NCBI RefSeq assembly: GCF_002242805.1
Contig: NZ_MCGQ01000016.1
Span: forward strand, 186,481-250,480
DNA: 64,000 nucleotides
Direction: 5' to 3'
From: Streptomyces diastatochromogenes
Lineage (GTDB): Bacteria > Actinomycetota > Actinomycetes > Streptomycetales > Streptomycetaceae
In this document: piece after piece, positions 36,081 through 44,707 of the stretch
Layout of the letters: every line of letters begins with the position of its first letter
How positions within the stretch are numbered: position 1 is the first letter of the stretch
Program-made: the position numbers and the translations under genes
Notes under the pieces: model-generated
What the model saw: the letters and a program-made list of their open reading frames with translations, nothing else
Told to the model about the DNA's origin: nothing
Database searches by the model: none

Positions 36081-36524
36081 CTACCCCGCCGACCCCGCGG
36101 ACCCCGGTACGTCCCCTGTGGCGGCGGCCCTGCGCTGCCGCCACTCCCGTACGACCTCCTCGACGTCGTACGGCTTCTTGCCCAGCGGCGGGCCGGGCGG
36201 CGGCTTGAGCATCATGTCGCGGATCTTCACGTTGACGTCGGTGATGATCTTCCGGACGATCCGCTCCGAGGGCGCCGCATAGGCCGCCGCGAGCGCGTCC
36301 TCGGCCTCCTTGCGCAGCGCCAGCGCCGGGGGCAGCACCGCCAGCCCCTCGCGGGCCATCTTCCGTTTGACCCACCACAGTTCGTCGTACGTGGAGTCGA
36401 GGTCGGCGGGCAGCGGTTCGCCCGCGCCGGTCAGATGGTCGAACTCTCCGCGCTGCTGGGCGTCGCGGATCTGGTGGTCGACCCAGGACTCGAACGGGAC
36501 ACCCGGTGGCTTTCGCTCGGTCAT
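36081..36524 (-). CDS. DUF1992 (DnaJ-homologue subfamily C28 domain) protein
   Basis: A 147-residue protein with the DUF1992 core: WVDHQIRDAQQRGEFDHLTGAGEPL near residues 14-38 and LWWVKRKMAREG. The family is named for a domain also in DNAJC28; the J domain is absent here and the function is unknown. The start is ATG 36524. The C-terminal 25 residues are a Gly/Ser/Ala tail. Confidence 0.85.
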   Translation of the reverse strand: MTERKPPGVPFESWVDHQIRDAQQRGEFDHLTGAGEPLPADLDSTYDELWWVKRKMAREGLAVLPPALALRKEAEDALAAAYAAPSERIVRKIITDVNVKIRDMMLKPPPGPPLGKKPYDVEEVVREWRQRRAAATGDVPGSAGSAG

Positions 36525-36650
36525 GAACCCATTGTGCCGGACGCGGCCCGGCCGGGCGTTTTATCATGCGGCGGCGGTACGGCAATCGGACCACCGCACA
36601 AGGACGTTTCCGACGTCGCGGCTTTTTCGGGTTCTCCAGGGGGAACGCAC

Positions 36651-37043
36651 GTGCTCGAACTGACCATGGCCACCGTCTCCGGGGCCGACGCGGGCGCCAC
36701 GGCCGGCATGACGATGGCCGACGCGCCCAGCGAGCCGGGAGCCGTGCTCCGGGTGGGCCGGGACGCGTCCGTGTGCCGGCTGGTCACGCCCGAGGACTGG
36801 CTGTTCGTCTCCCGGGTCCACCTGGAGTTCCTGTGCGGCCCCGACGGCGGCTGGCAACTGTCCTGGCTGCGCGGCTCGCAGGCCGAGCCGTCCGCCGAAG
36901 TGCGGCTGATCGTGGGCGAGTACGCGCAGACCGTCCCCTACGGCGGGCTCGTGGCGCTGCCGCGCGGCGGCTCCGGCGAGGTCGTCGTCCAGGACCGCAC
37001 CGAGCCGCGCAGCATCAACGTGGGCTTCTACCACGAGGCGTGA
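36651..37043 (+). CDS. Small FHA-like domain protein
   Basis: A 130-residue protein starting at GTG 36651 behind GGGGGAA. It appears to be a lone forkhead-associated fold: RVGRD near residue 35, then a VSRVHLEF segment near residues 53-60 that carries the phosphothreonine-binding Ser-Arg and His, and several short strands. If so, it binds phosphothreonine peptides, possibly on a Ser/Thr kinase target. No kinase lies nearby. The match is by motif only, and the fold is not typical at the N-terminus. Confidence 0.6.
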   Translation: MLELTMATVSGADAGATAGMTMADAPSEPGAVLRVGRDASVCRLVTPEDWLFVSRVHLEFLCGPDGGWQLSWLRGSQAEPSAEVRLIVGEYAQTVPYGGLVALPRGGSGEVVVQDRTEPRSINVGFYHEA

Positions 37044-37061
37044 GCCCCGGCCCGGCACGGT

Positions 37062-37733
37062 TCAGCCGAGCACCCGGGCCAGCGCGAAGCCGTCGTACCC
37101 CTTGCTGCCCACCGTCTGCACCGCCGTGCCGGTCAGCCTCGGGTGGGCGGCGATCAGCTCGATCGCGGCGCGGGTGCCCACGATGTCCGGTTCGGTGCTG
37201 TCGGCGTCGGCGATCTTGCCGCCGCGCACCACGTTGTCCACGACGATGAGGCTGCCGGCCCGGGACAGTCTCAGCGCCCACTCCACGTAGTGCCGGTTGT
37301 TCGCCTTGTCGGCGTCGATGAAGACCAGGTCGAAGGGGGGCGGGTTCTCGTCGGCGAGCTTGGGCAGCGACTCCAGGGCCGGGCCGACCCGCACCTCCAC
37401 GATCCGGTCGAGACCGGCCCGGGCGAGGTTGCGGGTGGCCACGTCGGCGTGCTTGGCGCTGTACTCCAGCGAGATCAGCCTGCCGTCCTCCGGCAGGGCG
37501 CGGGCCAGCCAGATCGTGCTGTAACCCGCGAGTGTGCCGATCTCCAGGATGTTGCGGGCACCCTGGATCTCGGCGAGCAGCTGGAGGAACTTGCCCTGGG
37601 GGGCCGTGACGCTGATGTGCGGCAACCCCGCGGCCTCGCTGTCGCGCAGGGCCGCCTGGAGCGCATCGTCCTCCGGTGAGAGATGGCTGCTGAAGTAGAA
37701 GTCGACGTCGTCCCAGAGCTGCGACCCGCTCAT
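37062..37733 (-). CDS. SAM-dependent O-methyltransferase (catechol-type)
   Basis: A 223-residue class I methyltransferase of the O-methyltransferase 3 (CCoAOMT/COMT-like) family. The SAM motif is ILEIGTLAGYST (residues 62-73), with the metal/substrate motif LVFIDADKANN (about 136-146) and VVDNVVRGG. These methylate catechols or related hydroxyl groups with Mg2+. The start is ATG 37733. It is monocistronic, and a repeat-containing gap lies between it and the MFS gene. Confidence 0.9.
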   Translation of the reverse strand: MSGSQLWDDVDFYFSSHLSPEDDALQAALRDSEAAGLPHISVTAPQGKFLQLLAEIQGARNILEIGTLAGYSTIWLARALPEDGRLISLEYSAKHADVATRNLARAGLDRIVEVRVGPALESLPKLADENPPPFDLVFIDADKANNRHYVEWALRLSRAGSLIVVDNVVRGGKIADADSTEPDIVGTRAAIELIAAHPRLTGTAVQTVGSKGYDGFALARVLG

Positions 37734-37885
37734 CGCCTGCTGCCTTTCCCGAGTGTCCGCTGGAGTCCTTTTCCGAGACTCCTTGGCTTCACCTTGAATG
37801 GTCGCAGCCGAGGGGCCTTGACGGGGGCAACGACTGATCGTTGGGCGGGGCTACGGAGGGCGCCAATGCAGCGGACGGAGCTGCA

Positions 37886-37940
37886 ACCCCCTAGGGGCGC
37901 GGGGAACTGCGCGACCAGCCCCCACGCACCCGCACCCGGC
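37886..37940 (+). repeat. Dispersed repeat family A, copy 2 (intergenic)
   Basis: A copy of the short dispersed repeat, containing GGGGCGCGGGGAACTGCG and closing with CACCCGCACCCGGC. It lies between the methyltransferase and MFS genes, where such Streptomyces repeats are usually found. Two other copies in this window are at 10975-11038 (inverted) and 62042-62098. Confidence 0.8.
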
Positions 37941-37949
37941 AGAAAACAG

Positions 37950-39332
37950 TTACCGCGCTCGGCGACTCTCCACTGCCGGGGCGGAACCCGGCAGTGGAAG
38001 CCCCGCCGACTCCGCCATCCGCCACACCGCGAACCCGCCCACCACAGCCGCGGCCATCATGTAATACGCGGGCATCATCATGTTCCCGGTCGCCCCGATC
38101 AGCGCCGTCACGACCAGCGGAGTCGTCCCGCCGAACAGGGACACCGACACGTTGAAGCCGATGGACAGGGAGCCGTAGCGCACCCGGGTCGGGAAGAGGG
38201 CGGGCAGCGCGGCCGGCATGGCCGCCGTGAAGCAGACCAGGAGCAGACCCAGCGCACCCATGCCGAGGGCGACGGCGAGCAGGCTGCCCTGGCGGATGAG
38301 CAGAAGGGCCGGGATGGACAGGAGCAGGAAGCCCGCACAGCCCGCCGCGATCACCGGCCGGCGCCCGACACGGTCGGTCAGCGCGCCCGCGAACGGCTGG
38401 ACGATCATCATCAGGGCCATCACACCGAGCACGACCAGCAGCCCGTGCGTCTCGTCGTACTTCAGCTCACTCGTGAGGTAGCTCGGCATGTACGACAGCA
38501 GCATGTAGTCGGTGACGTTGAAGACCAGCACCAGGCCCATACAGATCAGCAGGGCCTTCCACTGACCGGCGACCATCTCGCGCAGCGGCACCTTCGGCCG
38601 GGCGGCCTCCGCCTTCTCGATCTCGGCGGCGAACGCCGGGGTCTCCTCCAGGCGCATCCGGAGATACAGCCCGATGATGCCCATCGGGCCCGCGATCAGG
38701 AACGGGATGCGCCAGCCCCAGGAGAGCAGGTCGTCGGAGGACAGCACGGCCGTCATCACCGTCACCAGACCCGCGCCGCCGATGTAACCGGCCAGCGTGC
38801 CGAACTCCAGCCAGCTGCCGAAGAAGCCGCGCTTCTTGTCCGGCGCGTACTCGGCGATGAACGTCGAGGCGCCCGCGTACTCACCACCGGTGGAGAAACC
38901 CTGCACCAGGCGAGCGGCCAGCAGCAGCAGCGGGGCGCCCACGCCGATCGTCGCGTACGACGGGATCAGGCCGATCGCGAACGTGCCCGCCGCCATCATG
39001 ATCATGGTGAGGGCGAGGACCTTCTGGCGGCCCACGCGGTCGCCCAGCGGGCCGAAGACCATGCCGCCGAGCGGGCGGACCAGGAAGGCCGCGGCGAAGG
39101 CGCCGAACGTCGAGAGCAGCTGCGCGGTCGGGTTGCCCGAGGGGAAGAAGACCTTGCCCAGGGTGACCGCGATGTAGCTGTACACACCGAAGTCGAACCA
39201 CTCCATCGCATTGCCCAGCGCGGCCGCCTTCACGGCGCGCTTGACGAGAGCGGGGTCGGTGACGGTGACGTCGGAGGCCTTCCGGGCCCCGGGGATCTTC
39301 AGGGACGGGGTGACTGCTGTGGCGGACGCCAA
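37950..39332 (-). CDS. MFS metabolite:H+ symporter (ProP/ShiA-like)
   Basis: A 460-residue, 12-helix major-facilitator transporter of the metabolite:H+ symporter family (relatives carry proline/betaine, shikimate, citrate or alpha-ketoglutarate). It carries GNAMEWFDFGVY at the first helix, the RPLGGMVFGPLGDRVGRQKVL motif (with the conserved GxxxDRxGR) and LVQGFSTGGEYAGA. The start is a TTG at 39332. Substrate cannot be told from motifs. The stop lies only about 10 nt from a dispersed repeat. Confidence 0.87.
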   Translation of the reverse strand: MASATAVTPSLKIPGARKASDVTVTDPALVKRAVKAAALGNAMEWFDFGVYSYIAVTLGKVFFPSGNPTAQLLSTFGAFAAAFLVRPLGGMVFGPLGDRVGRQKVLALTMIMMAAGTFAIGLIPSYATIGVGAPLLLLAARLVQGFSTGGEYAGASTFIAEYAPDKKRGFFGSWLEFGTLAGYIGGAGLVTVMTAVLSSDDLLSWGWRIPFLIAGPMGIIGLYLRMRLEETPAFAAEIEKAEAARPKVPLREMVAGQWKALLICMGLVLVFNVTDYMLLSYMPSYLTSELKYDETHGLLVVLGVMALMMIVQPFAGALTDRVGRRPVIAAGCAGFLLLSIPALLLIRQGSLLAVALGMGALGLLLVCFTAAMPAALPALFPTRVRYGSLSIGFNVSVSLFGGTTPLVVTALIGATGNMMMPAYYMMAAAVVGGFAVWRMAESAGLPLPGSAPAVESRRAR

Positions 39333-39666
39333 AACGGAACTCGCCTGCCTTTCGTCGGGGACGGGACGGAAAGCGACCCTAGGTGCACTTCGCCCTGTTA
39401 CGTGGCGTACGTGAATCGATGCAGAGTGCAGCTAAATGCGGTGTACGCAGGTACGTGTGCCCGCTCCCACGGCCGCGAGCGGGCCCCGCACTGTGATCCT
39501 TGTCGCGCCCGGCCGGGGCAACCTCACCCCCCGCGCACCGGCGTCTTCCGGACCAAAGGCGGGCGGACGTCAGGTGAAGAGGGGGTTGCCTGCGTCTCCG
39601 TCCAGAGGGGGTGGGACCCTCGTAGGGTTCCCAGAGCGAGCGAACGGGGCGGGAGGCCGACGCGGC
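39333..39666. promoter_or_regulatory. Divergent region between MFS and GT87-PAP2 genes
   Basis: A 334-bp gap with divergent transcription either side. It includes a short palindrome-like pair around TACGTGGCGTACGT near 39400 and an open frame (from 39436) which I take to be a leader, since the GTG at 39667 is the better start. No tRNA or ncRNA was recognised. Confidence 0.45.
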
Positions 39667-41694
39667 GTGGCGAACCTGGAGCCCAGCGGGGCATCGACGG
39701 AAGGTTTCGGGTCGGCGACAGTCGGAGCGCGCCTGAGAGCGACCCGGCTGGCCCTGTGGGCGGTGGCCGCGATCCTCGCGGTACGGCAGATGGCCGTCGT
39801 CCTCACCACCCCGAGCGGCGAACGCCTCACCGACCTGGAGACCTGGGTCGGGCCCAACGGCGTCCTGCACGTCAAGGGCTCGCTGTACGACTCCACGAGA
39901 TTCACCGGCACCCCCTTCGGCGGGCTCGTGCTGAAGCCGCTCACCAAGTCCGCCGAGCAGGCCCTCGGCTGGGGCTGGACCTTCGGCACCCTGCTCCTGG
40001 TCGTCGCCCTCGGAGTGGTCGCCGCCCGGGCGCTGCCCAAGCCCGTCAGCCGGCGCACCTCACTGCTGGCCACACCGGTCGCGATCAGCCTGCTCATGGT
40101 GTCGCTGCCGGTCCGCAACACCCTGTGGCTCGGGCAGACCAGCATCATCCCGGTCCTGCTGGTGCTGCTCGGCTGCTTCGCCGCACGCGGGCAACGCGAG
40201 AGCGGCCTGTGCATAGGCCTGGCCGCCGCGCTCCAGCCGACCCTCCTGCTGTTCGCCCCGCTGCTGTGGTTCACCGGCCGCCGCCGGGCCGCCCTCACGA
40301 CGGCCGCCACCTTCGCCGTGTGCACCGCGCTCGCCTGGGCCGCGATGCCGCACGACTCGTACACCTACTGGGTGCACCACATGGCCGGCGTCGGCCTCGG
40401 CGGCAAGGCCGACGCCCTCGCCAACCAGTCCCTGCACGGCGCCCTGCTCCGGCTGGGCCTCACCGGCAACCTGGAGATCGCCCTCTTCCTGCTGCTCGGC
40501 GTGGCCGTCGCCGCCCTCGCCCTGCGCCGCGCCGTCCGCCACGCCCGCGACGGCCAGCTGCTGCTCGCCGTCGCCATCACGGGCTGCGCCGCCGTCGCCG
40601 TCTCCCCGACCGCCTGGCAGCACCAGCTGCTGTGGGTGCTGCTCGCGGTCGTCGGCCGGGTCGGCAAGCGGGCCTCCGACCGCTACGTCTGGCCGGTCGC
40701 CGTCGTCCTGGTCACGACCCTGCCGGCCGAGATGATGCTGCCGCACATGTCGGCCCTGTACCCGCTGCGGGACAACATCGTGCTGCTCGCGGCCCTGGCC
40801 GCCGCCACCGCCGTACCGTTCCTGTCCCGCACCTCGCCGTACTACCAGCAGCCGATCCCGGCGCAGTACGCCCCGCCGGTCCCGGCCCGCTTCCGGAACA
40901 TCCCCCTCCTTCCGTTCCTGCGCCGGGTCCTCACCCGCCCGAACCTCCTGCTGGAGCTGCTGCTCCTCCGCGTGGTGTACGCCGCCTACCAGCAGGTCCG
41001 CCTGGCCGCGACCGGCGGCAGCAACTCCAAGGGCCGCGCCACCGCCGAACAGCACGGCCACCTCGTCCTCGACCTCGAACGCTTCCTGCACATCGACATC
41101 GAGCACGCGGTCAACCACGCGGTGGCGAAGATCGACTGGCTGCGGGACTTCTTCGGCTTCTACTACGAGTCCTTCCACTTCGTCGTCCCGCTGACCATCC
41201 TCGGCGTCCTCTACTGGCGCCGTCCGGTCGACTACCGCTGGGCCCGTGCCTCCCTCGGCTTCGCCACCTTCCTCGCCCTGATCGGCTTCTGGCTCTTCCC
41301 GCTGGCCCCGCCGCGTCTGATGCCGACCCTCGGCATGATCGACACCGTCCACGGCGTCCAGGACTTCTCCCAGCCGGACTACGGCACCCTGACCGCGCTC
41401 ACCAACCAGTACGCCGCGATGCCGTCCCTGCACTTCGGCTGGGCGCTGTGGTGCGGGATCGTCATCGTGCTCCTCGCCCCGAAGTGGTGGATGAAGGCCC
41501 TCGGCCTGCTGCACCCCCTCTTCACCGTCTCGGCCATCGTCGCGACCGGCAACCACTGGGTGCTGGACGCGGTCGGCGGCGCGGTGGTCGTCGCCGCGGG
41601 CTTCGGACTGTCGTACGTCTTCCAGGGGCCGCGGGCGCGGGTGGTCACGGCGGTGGCGGCCCAGGAGGAGCGGGAACCGGTGCGGGCCGGCTGA
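39667..41694 (+). CDS. Bifunctional glycosyltransferase 87 / PAP2 phosphatase
   Basis: A 675-residue membrane protein. The first half (about 20-400) is a DUF2029/GT87-type polyprenyl-phosphate-mannose-dependent glycosyltransferase with many helices. The second half (about 430-665) is a PAP2 phosphatase with PSLH at about residue 586 and GNHWVLDA at about 626-633, matching the C2 and C3 acid-phosphatase motifs; the first KxxxxxxRP motif is less clear. It probably uses a lipid-linked sugar and dephosphorylates the lipid carrier. The start is GTG 39667. It ends exactly before the convergent NACHT gene begins. Confidence 0.87.
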   Translation: MANLEPSGASTEGFGSATVGARLRATRLALWAVAAILAVRQMAVVLTTPSGERLTDLETWVGPNGVLHVKGSLYDSTRFTGTPFGGLVLKPLTKSAEQALGWGWTFGTLLLVVALGVVAARALPKPVSRRTSLLATPVAISLLMVSLPVRNTLWLGQTSIIPVLLVLLGCFAARGQRESGLCIGLAAALQPTLLLFAPLLWFTGRRRAALTTAATFAVCTALAWAAMPHDSYTYWVHHMAGVGLGGKADALANQSLHGALLRLGLTGNLEIALFLLLGVAVAALALRRAVRHARDGQLLLAVAITGCAAVAVSPTAWQHQLLWVLLAVVGRVGKRASDRYVWPVAVVLVTTLPAEMMLPHMSALYPLRDNIVLLAALAAATAVPFLSRTSPYYQQPIPAQYAPPVPARFRNIPLLPFLRRVLTRPNLLLELLLLRVVYAAYQQVRLAATGGSNSKGRATAEQHGHLVLDLERFLHIDIEHAVNHAVAKIDWLRDFFGFYYESFHFVVPLTILGVLYWRRPVDYRWARASLGFATFLALIGFWLFPLAPPRLMPTLGMIDTVHGVQDFSQPDYGTLTALTNQYAAMPSLHFGWALWCGIVIVLLAPKWWMKALGLLHPLFTVSAIVATGNHWVLDAVGGAVVVAAGFGLSYVFQGPRARVVTAVAAQEEREPVRAG

Positions 41695-43710
41695 TCACTT
41701 CGCCGGCCGGGCCAGCCGTTCCTGCAGCCGGGCGTGCCGGAACTGGTACACCGGGCCCGTCGCGCGCAGCAGGTTGCGTTCGTGGGCGTCTTTCAGGAAG
41801 GACATCAGGCGGACGGGGGTGCCCTCGCTCCGCGACAGCTGTACGGCGGTGAGGCTGGTGGCGACGGCGAGGTTGGGGACCACGCCGCACCTGACGGCGG
41901 GTCCGAGGCTCGTGATCACGCCGACGACGATGCCGGGCACGAGCCCGGCCGCGTCCCCGGCCACGCAGCCCCAGAACGAGCCGATGGCCGCGCCGACCAT
42001 CAGGCCGAGCGGCAGCCGCAGCCGGACGTGGTGCCGCCACACGTCGCTCGGGTCGATCACCCGGCTCTCGGACGTCGGGCTCGGGAGGAACTCCTCTTCA
42101 CGGGGCTCGTACGGAGAAGGCGCCTGGGGAGCGAGCATGGTGCGGCCCATCAGCGTGGCACCACGGCCACTGCCCATCGCGATGCCGAGGCCGAAAGGAA
42201 CGGTGATCAGGAACCACATCCACACCGGGGCGGGGCTGCCCCAGAGCCACCGCGAGGCCCCGTACACGGCGACCGTGGCGAGCCAGGTGGCGATGCCCGC
42301 GGCGATCGCTCCGCGGGGGAACACATCCCGCCAGCCCGCGCTCTCCAGTGGCTGTGGGTGGTTGAGCTGCCGCAGCCGCAGAGCCAGGTCGACACCGGCC
42401 CCGACCGGCACTCCCAGAGCCGTGACGACGGTCAGGTAACTCGTCGCGAGCGTCAGCATGTACGCCATGATCGCCAGATAGATCCAGATGGAAAGCGACC
42501 AGGTGAGGACCGCCCTGGCTCGCGGGCGGCCCCAGCAGGGAATCTGCCACCACCGCAGGTCGTACGTCTTCTCCTCGGTGAGCCGCTCGGCGATGTACCT
42601 GAGCGTCCGCTCCGCCTGCTCGGGGGAGTAGCGGGGACGCTTGCAGCCGGGTCTCGGGGTGTAGGCGGCCCGGACCGCGTGATCGAGCAGGCGGTCCTCG
42701 ACGGCACGGGAGCCGCGCAGGCCGAGGATCTCCTCCACCGCCCCGCTGTCGGGGCCCAGCTCCCGCAGCAGGCTGATGGCCAGGGGTTTGGTCAGCGCCT
42801 TGGCCACGGCGCTGTTCGGCTGCTCCACCAGGCGGCGAGTGAGTTCCTGCCAGGCCTCGGGTACGGGATCGGGCAGTGGCAGCCTGAGCAGATGGTCGGC
42901 CGCGTCGGCGGGGCGGACCGACCGGAGAGCCAGGGCCACGGCGTCGCTCAGCCGCGCCTGGCCCGGGGTGTGCAGCGCCTCCACGGTGCGGGAGACCAGC
43001 AGCACGCGGTACGGGGCAGCCGCCAGCGCGGCGACCGCGTCGGCCCGCACTTCCCTGGCGACCTCGTCGAAGCCGTCCAGCAGGAGAGCGATCCGGCCGG
43101 CCTTCAGCAGCTCACGGACGTTGTGCCCGTGCCGCCGGGACAGTCTCCTGACCGCCCAGTCGATCGGCCGCTCCTCCTGCGGCTCCCACCCGTTCAGTGA
43201 CATCAGCACAGGCACCGGGATGCGCGCCCGCCGCTGCGGGTCCGGCTCGTCCTGCCGGTGCCGCAGCGCGTCCAGAAGCAGCAGGACGACCGCTGCCGTC
43301 TTGCCCGATCCCTCCGGTCCCACCAGCAGGATCCGGCCGGAGGCCAGGCCCGCGTAGACCTCGAACAGCTCGGTGAGGCCACCGCCCGCGCGAAGCCGCT
43401 CCTCGGTGACCGCCGTGGCACCGGGCAGCGGAGCGAACCGGCGCCGGGTGCCCTCGGCGGTGGCCGCGGCAACCCGCGCGGTGCCGCTCGCTTCGCTCAG
43501 CTGCCAGCGCACGGGCAGCGGAGCCGGGCTCAGCAGGCCCCGGTTGCCCGCCTCCTCGTCCCACCAGGCGTACACCTGCCCCGCCAGCTTGTCGGCGGCC
43601 CGGTCCAGGGGCGAGGCGGCGAGCGTGTAGCTCGTCGTGATCTCCTGGACGCTGCCGGAGCCGTACTGGACGAAGGCCGGACCGTGGAACTCGTGGTTCG
43701 AGCCGGTCAT
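41695..43710 (-). CDS. NLR-like NACHT ATPase with N-terminal RHIM-like motif and membrane helices
   Basis: A 671-residue STAND-class protein. Residues 8-17 read FHGPAFVQYG, followed by a NACHT ATPase with P-loop GPEGSGKTAAV (131-138) and Walker B LLLDGFDEVAR (209-220), then a helical region (about 255-400), a basic segment and five or so C-terminal hydrophobic helices (about 430-640). No WD40 or LRR is visible; the sensor seems to be the membrane part. Its ATG overlaps the end of a 148-residue gene by 4 nt, and the partner ends in the same FHGPxxVQYG motif. This gene-pair layout matches bacterial amyloid-signalling immune systems. Confidence 0.82.
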   Translation of the reverse strand: MTGSNHEFHGPAFVQYGSGSVQEITTSYTLAASPLDRAADKLAGQVYAWWDEEAGNRGLLSPAPLPVRWQLSEASGTARVAAATAEGTRRRFAPLPGATAVTEERLRAGGGLTELFEVYAGLASGRILLVGPEGSGKTAAVVLLLLDALRHRQDEPDPQRRARIPVPVLMSLNGWEPQEERPIDWAVRRLSRRHGHNVRELLKAGRIALLLDGFDEVAREVRADAVAALAAAPYRVLLVSRTVEALHTPGQARLSDAVALALRSVRPADAADHLLRLPLPDPVPEAWQELTRRLVEQPNSAVAKALTKPLAISLLRELGPDSGAVEEILGLRGSRAVEDRLLDHAVRAAYTPRPGCKRPRYSPEQAERTLRYIAERLTEEKTYDLRWWQIPCWGRPRARAVLTWSLSIWIYLAIMAYMLTLATSYLTVVTALGVPVGAGVDLALRLRQLNHPQPLESAGWRDVFPRGAIAAGIATWLATVAVYGASRWLWGSPAPVWMWFLITVPFGLGIAMGSGRGATLMGRTMLAPQAPSPYEPREEEFLPSPTSESRVIDPSDVWRHHVRLRLPLGLMVGAAIGSFWGCVAGDAAGLVPGIVVGVITSLGPAVRCGVVPNLAVATSLTAVQLSRSEGTPVRLMSFLKDAHERNLLRATGPVYQFRHARLQERLARPAK

Positions 43711-44153
43711 TCCGCGGATCCGAAGCGGATGTCCTGGCGGCTGTGGTGGCCGTACTGGACGTTGGCCGGGCCGTGGAAGGTCGTGTTGACGATGGTCTGC
43801 CCCGACGTACTCGGCGCGGCACCGAACTCCTCGGCGAGAGCGCGGAGTTCGGCCATCACCCGGTTCACGTCCGCGGGCCCGGGCGCAGCGAGCAGGTCGG
43901 CGAACTCGTCCCGCCACAGCCGCGCGTGCTCCGTCCGCACCCGCTCCTGCTCGTCCCCGTCGGAGGCGGCTCGCAGGGCGGCGGCCGTGCGGTCCAGACG
44001 GTCGCCCGCCGCGCCCTCCAGAGCGGGATCGCCCCGCCCGAGGAGACGCGCGGCCCGCTCGCTGAACCGGTGCCAGCCGTCGGTGGCCGCCGCCGCCATG
44101 ACCGCCGCTCCTCCGGCCTGCGCCAGAACCGCCATTTCGTCGAGCAGCGCCAT
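43707..44153 (-). CDS. Small helical protein with C-terminal RHIM-like motif (predicted cell-death effector)
   Basis: A 148-residue protein from ATG 44153. Residues 1-112 are predicted by composition to be helical, including an N-terminal hydrophobic segment (residues 8-24, Ala/Gly-rich), a potential membrane-inserting region. Residues 126-135 read FHGPANVQYG, nearly identical to the N-terminal motif of the NACHT partner downstream; the VQYG core matches the (I/V)-Q-x-G heart of RHIM and bacterial amyloid signalling sequences. Its stop overlaps the NACHT start by 4 nt, so both are made together. The effector role is inference from architecture. Confidence 0.7.
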   Translation of the reverse strand: MALLDEMAVLAQAGGAAVMAAAATDGWHRFSERAARLLGRGDPALEGAAGDRLDRTAAALRAASDGDEQERVRTEHARLWRDEFADLLAAPGPADVNRVMAELRALAEEFGAAPSTSGQTIVNTTFHGPANVQYGHHSRQDIRFGSAE

Positions 44154-44242
44154 GCGTACTCCCCCCAAGTCTGCCGAGCACAGTATTCCCTCGGACACTC
44201 TCCGTCCCCGGATTGCGGGAATACGCGGCGGACGCCAACCGG

Positions 44243-44656
44243 TCAGGCCACCACGCACTCGAACCACACCGTCTTGCCGCCCCCGGGCGCGGGCTCCACC
44301 CCCCACTTCCCGACCAGGGCATCGAGCAGCAGCAGCCCACGTCCACCATCCGCCTCCGGCGACGACCGGTCGGGAACGCACGGCAGTTGGAACCACCCGT
44401 CCGCCACCTCCACCCGCACCCCCGCCGCCTGCCGCAGCACGACAAGGGAGCAGCGGCGGTCGGGGACGTGGCGTACGACGTTGGTGACCAGCTCGCTCAC
44501 GGCCAGTTCGAGGGTGTCGGTCAGGTGGGCCAACCCCCAGTCTTCGAGCAGCGACCGGACGATGCGGCGGATGTGGCGGACCGAGTGCTCGCCGACGGTG
44601 AGGTTCATGCGGTACTGGGGAAAGTGGAGGTTCACAGTACGAGGCTGACCTCGCAT
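44243..44656 (-). CDS. Anti-sigma-type histidine-kinase-like ATPase
   Basis: A 137-residue HATPase_c (RsbW/SpoIIAB-like) protein with the N box ELAVSELVTNVVRH (near residue 50), a weak G1-type VEVADG and a G2 GGRGLLLLDAL loop. No kinase dimerisation domain. These are typical partners of Scr1/WhiJ modules, where the ATPase, an XRE regulator and a DUF397 protein cluster together, as here with the divergent gene 44708. The start ATG 44656 is favoured; a GTG 3 nt upstream is possible. Confidence 0.87.
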   Translation of the reverse strand: MRGQPRTVNLHFPQYRMNLTVGEHSVRHIRRIVRSLLEDWGLAHLTDTLELAVSELVTNVVRHVPDRRCSLVVLRQAAGVRVEVADGWFQLPCVPDRSSPEADGGRGLLLLDALVGKWGVEPAPGGGKTVWFECVVA

Positions 44657-44707
44657 CACTACTCTGGGCTACGGGATGAACACAACGGGTCCGAGAGGGG
44701 ACTTGGC

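Noticed and set aside
37683..41852. A 1389-codon open frame overlapping two MFS/GT87 genes
   Set aside because: Composition is His/Arg/Pro rich and lacks domains; the MFS and GT87-PAP2 genes on the other frames are clear.
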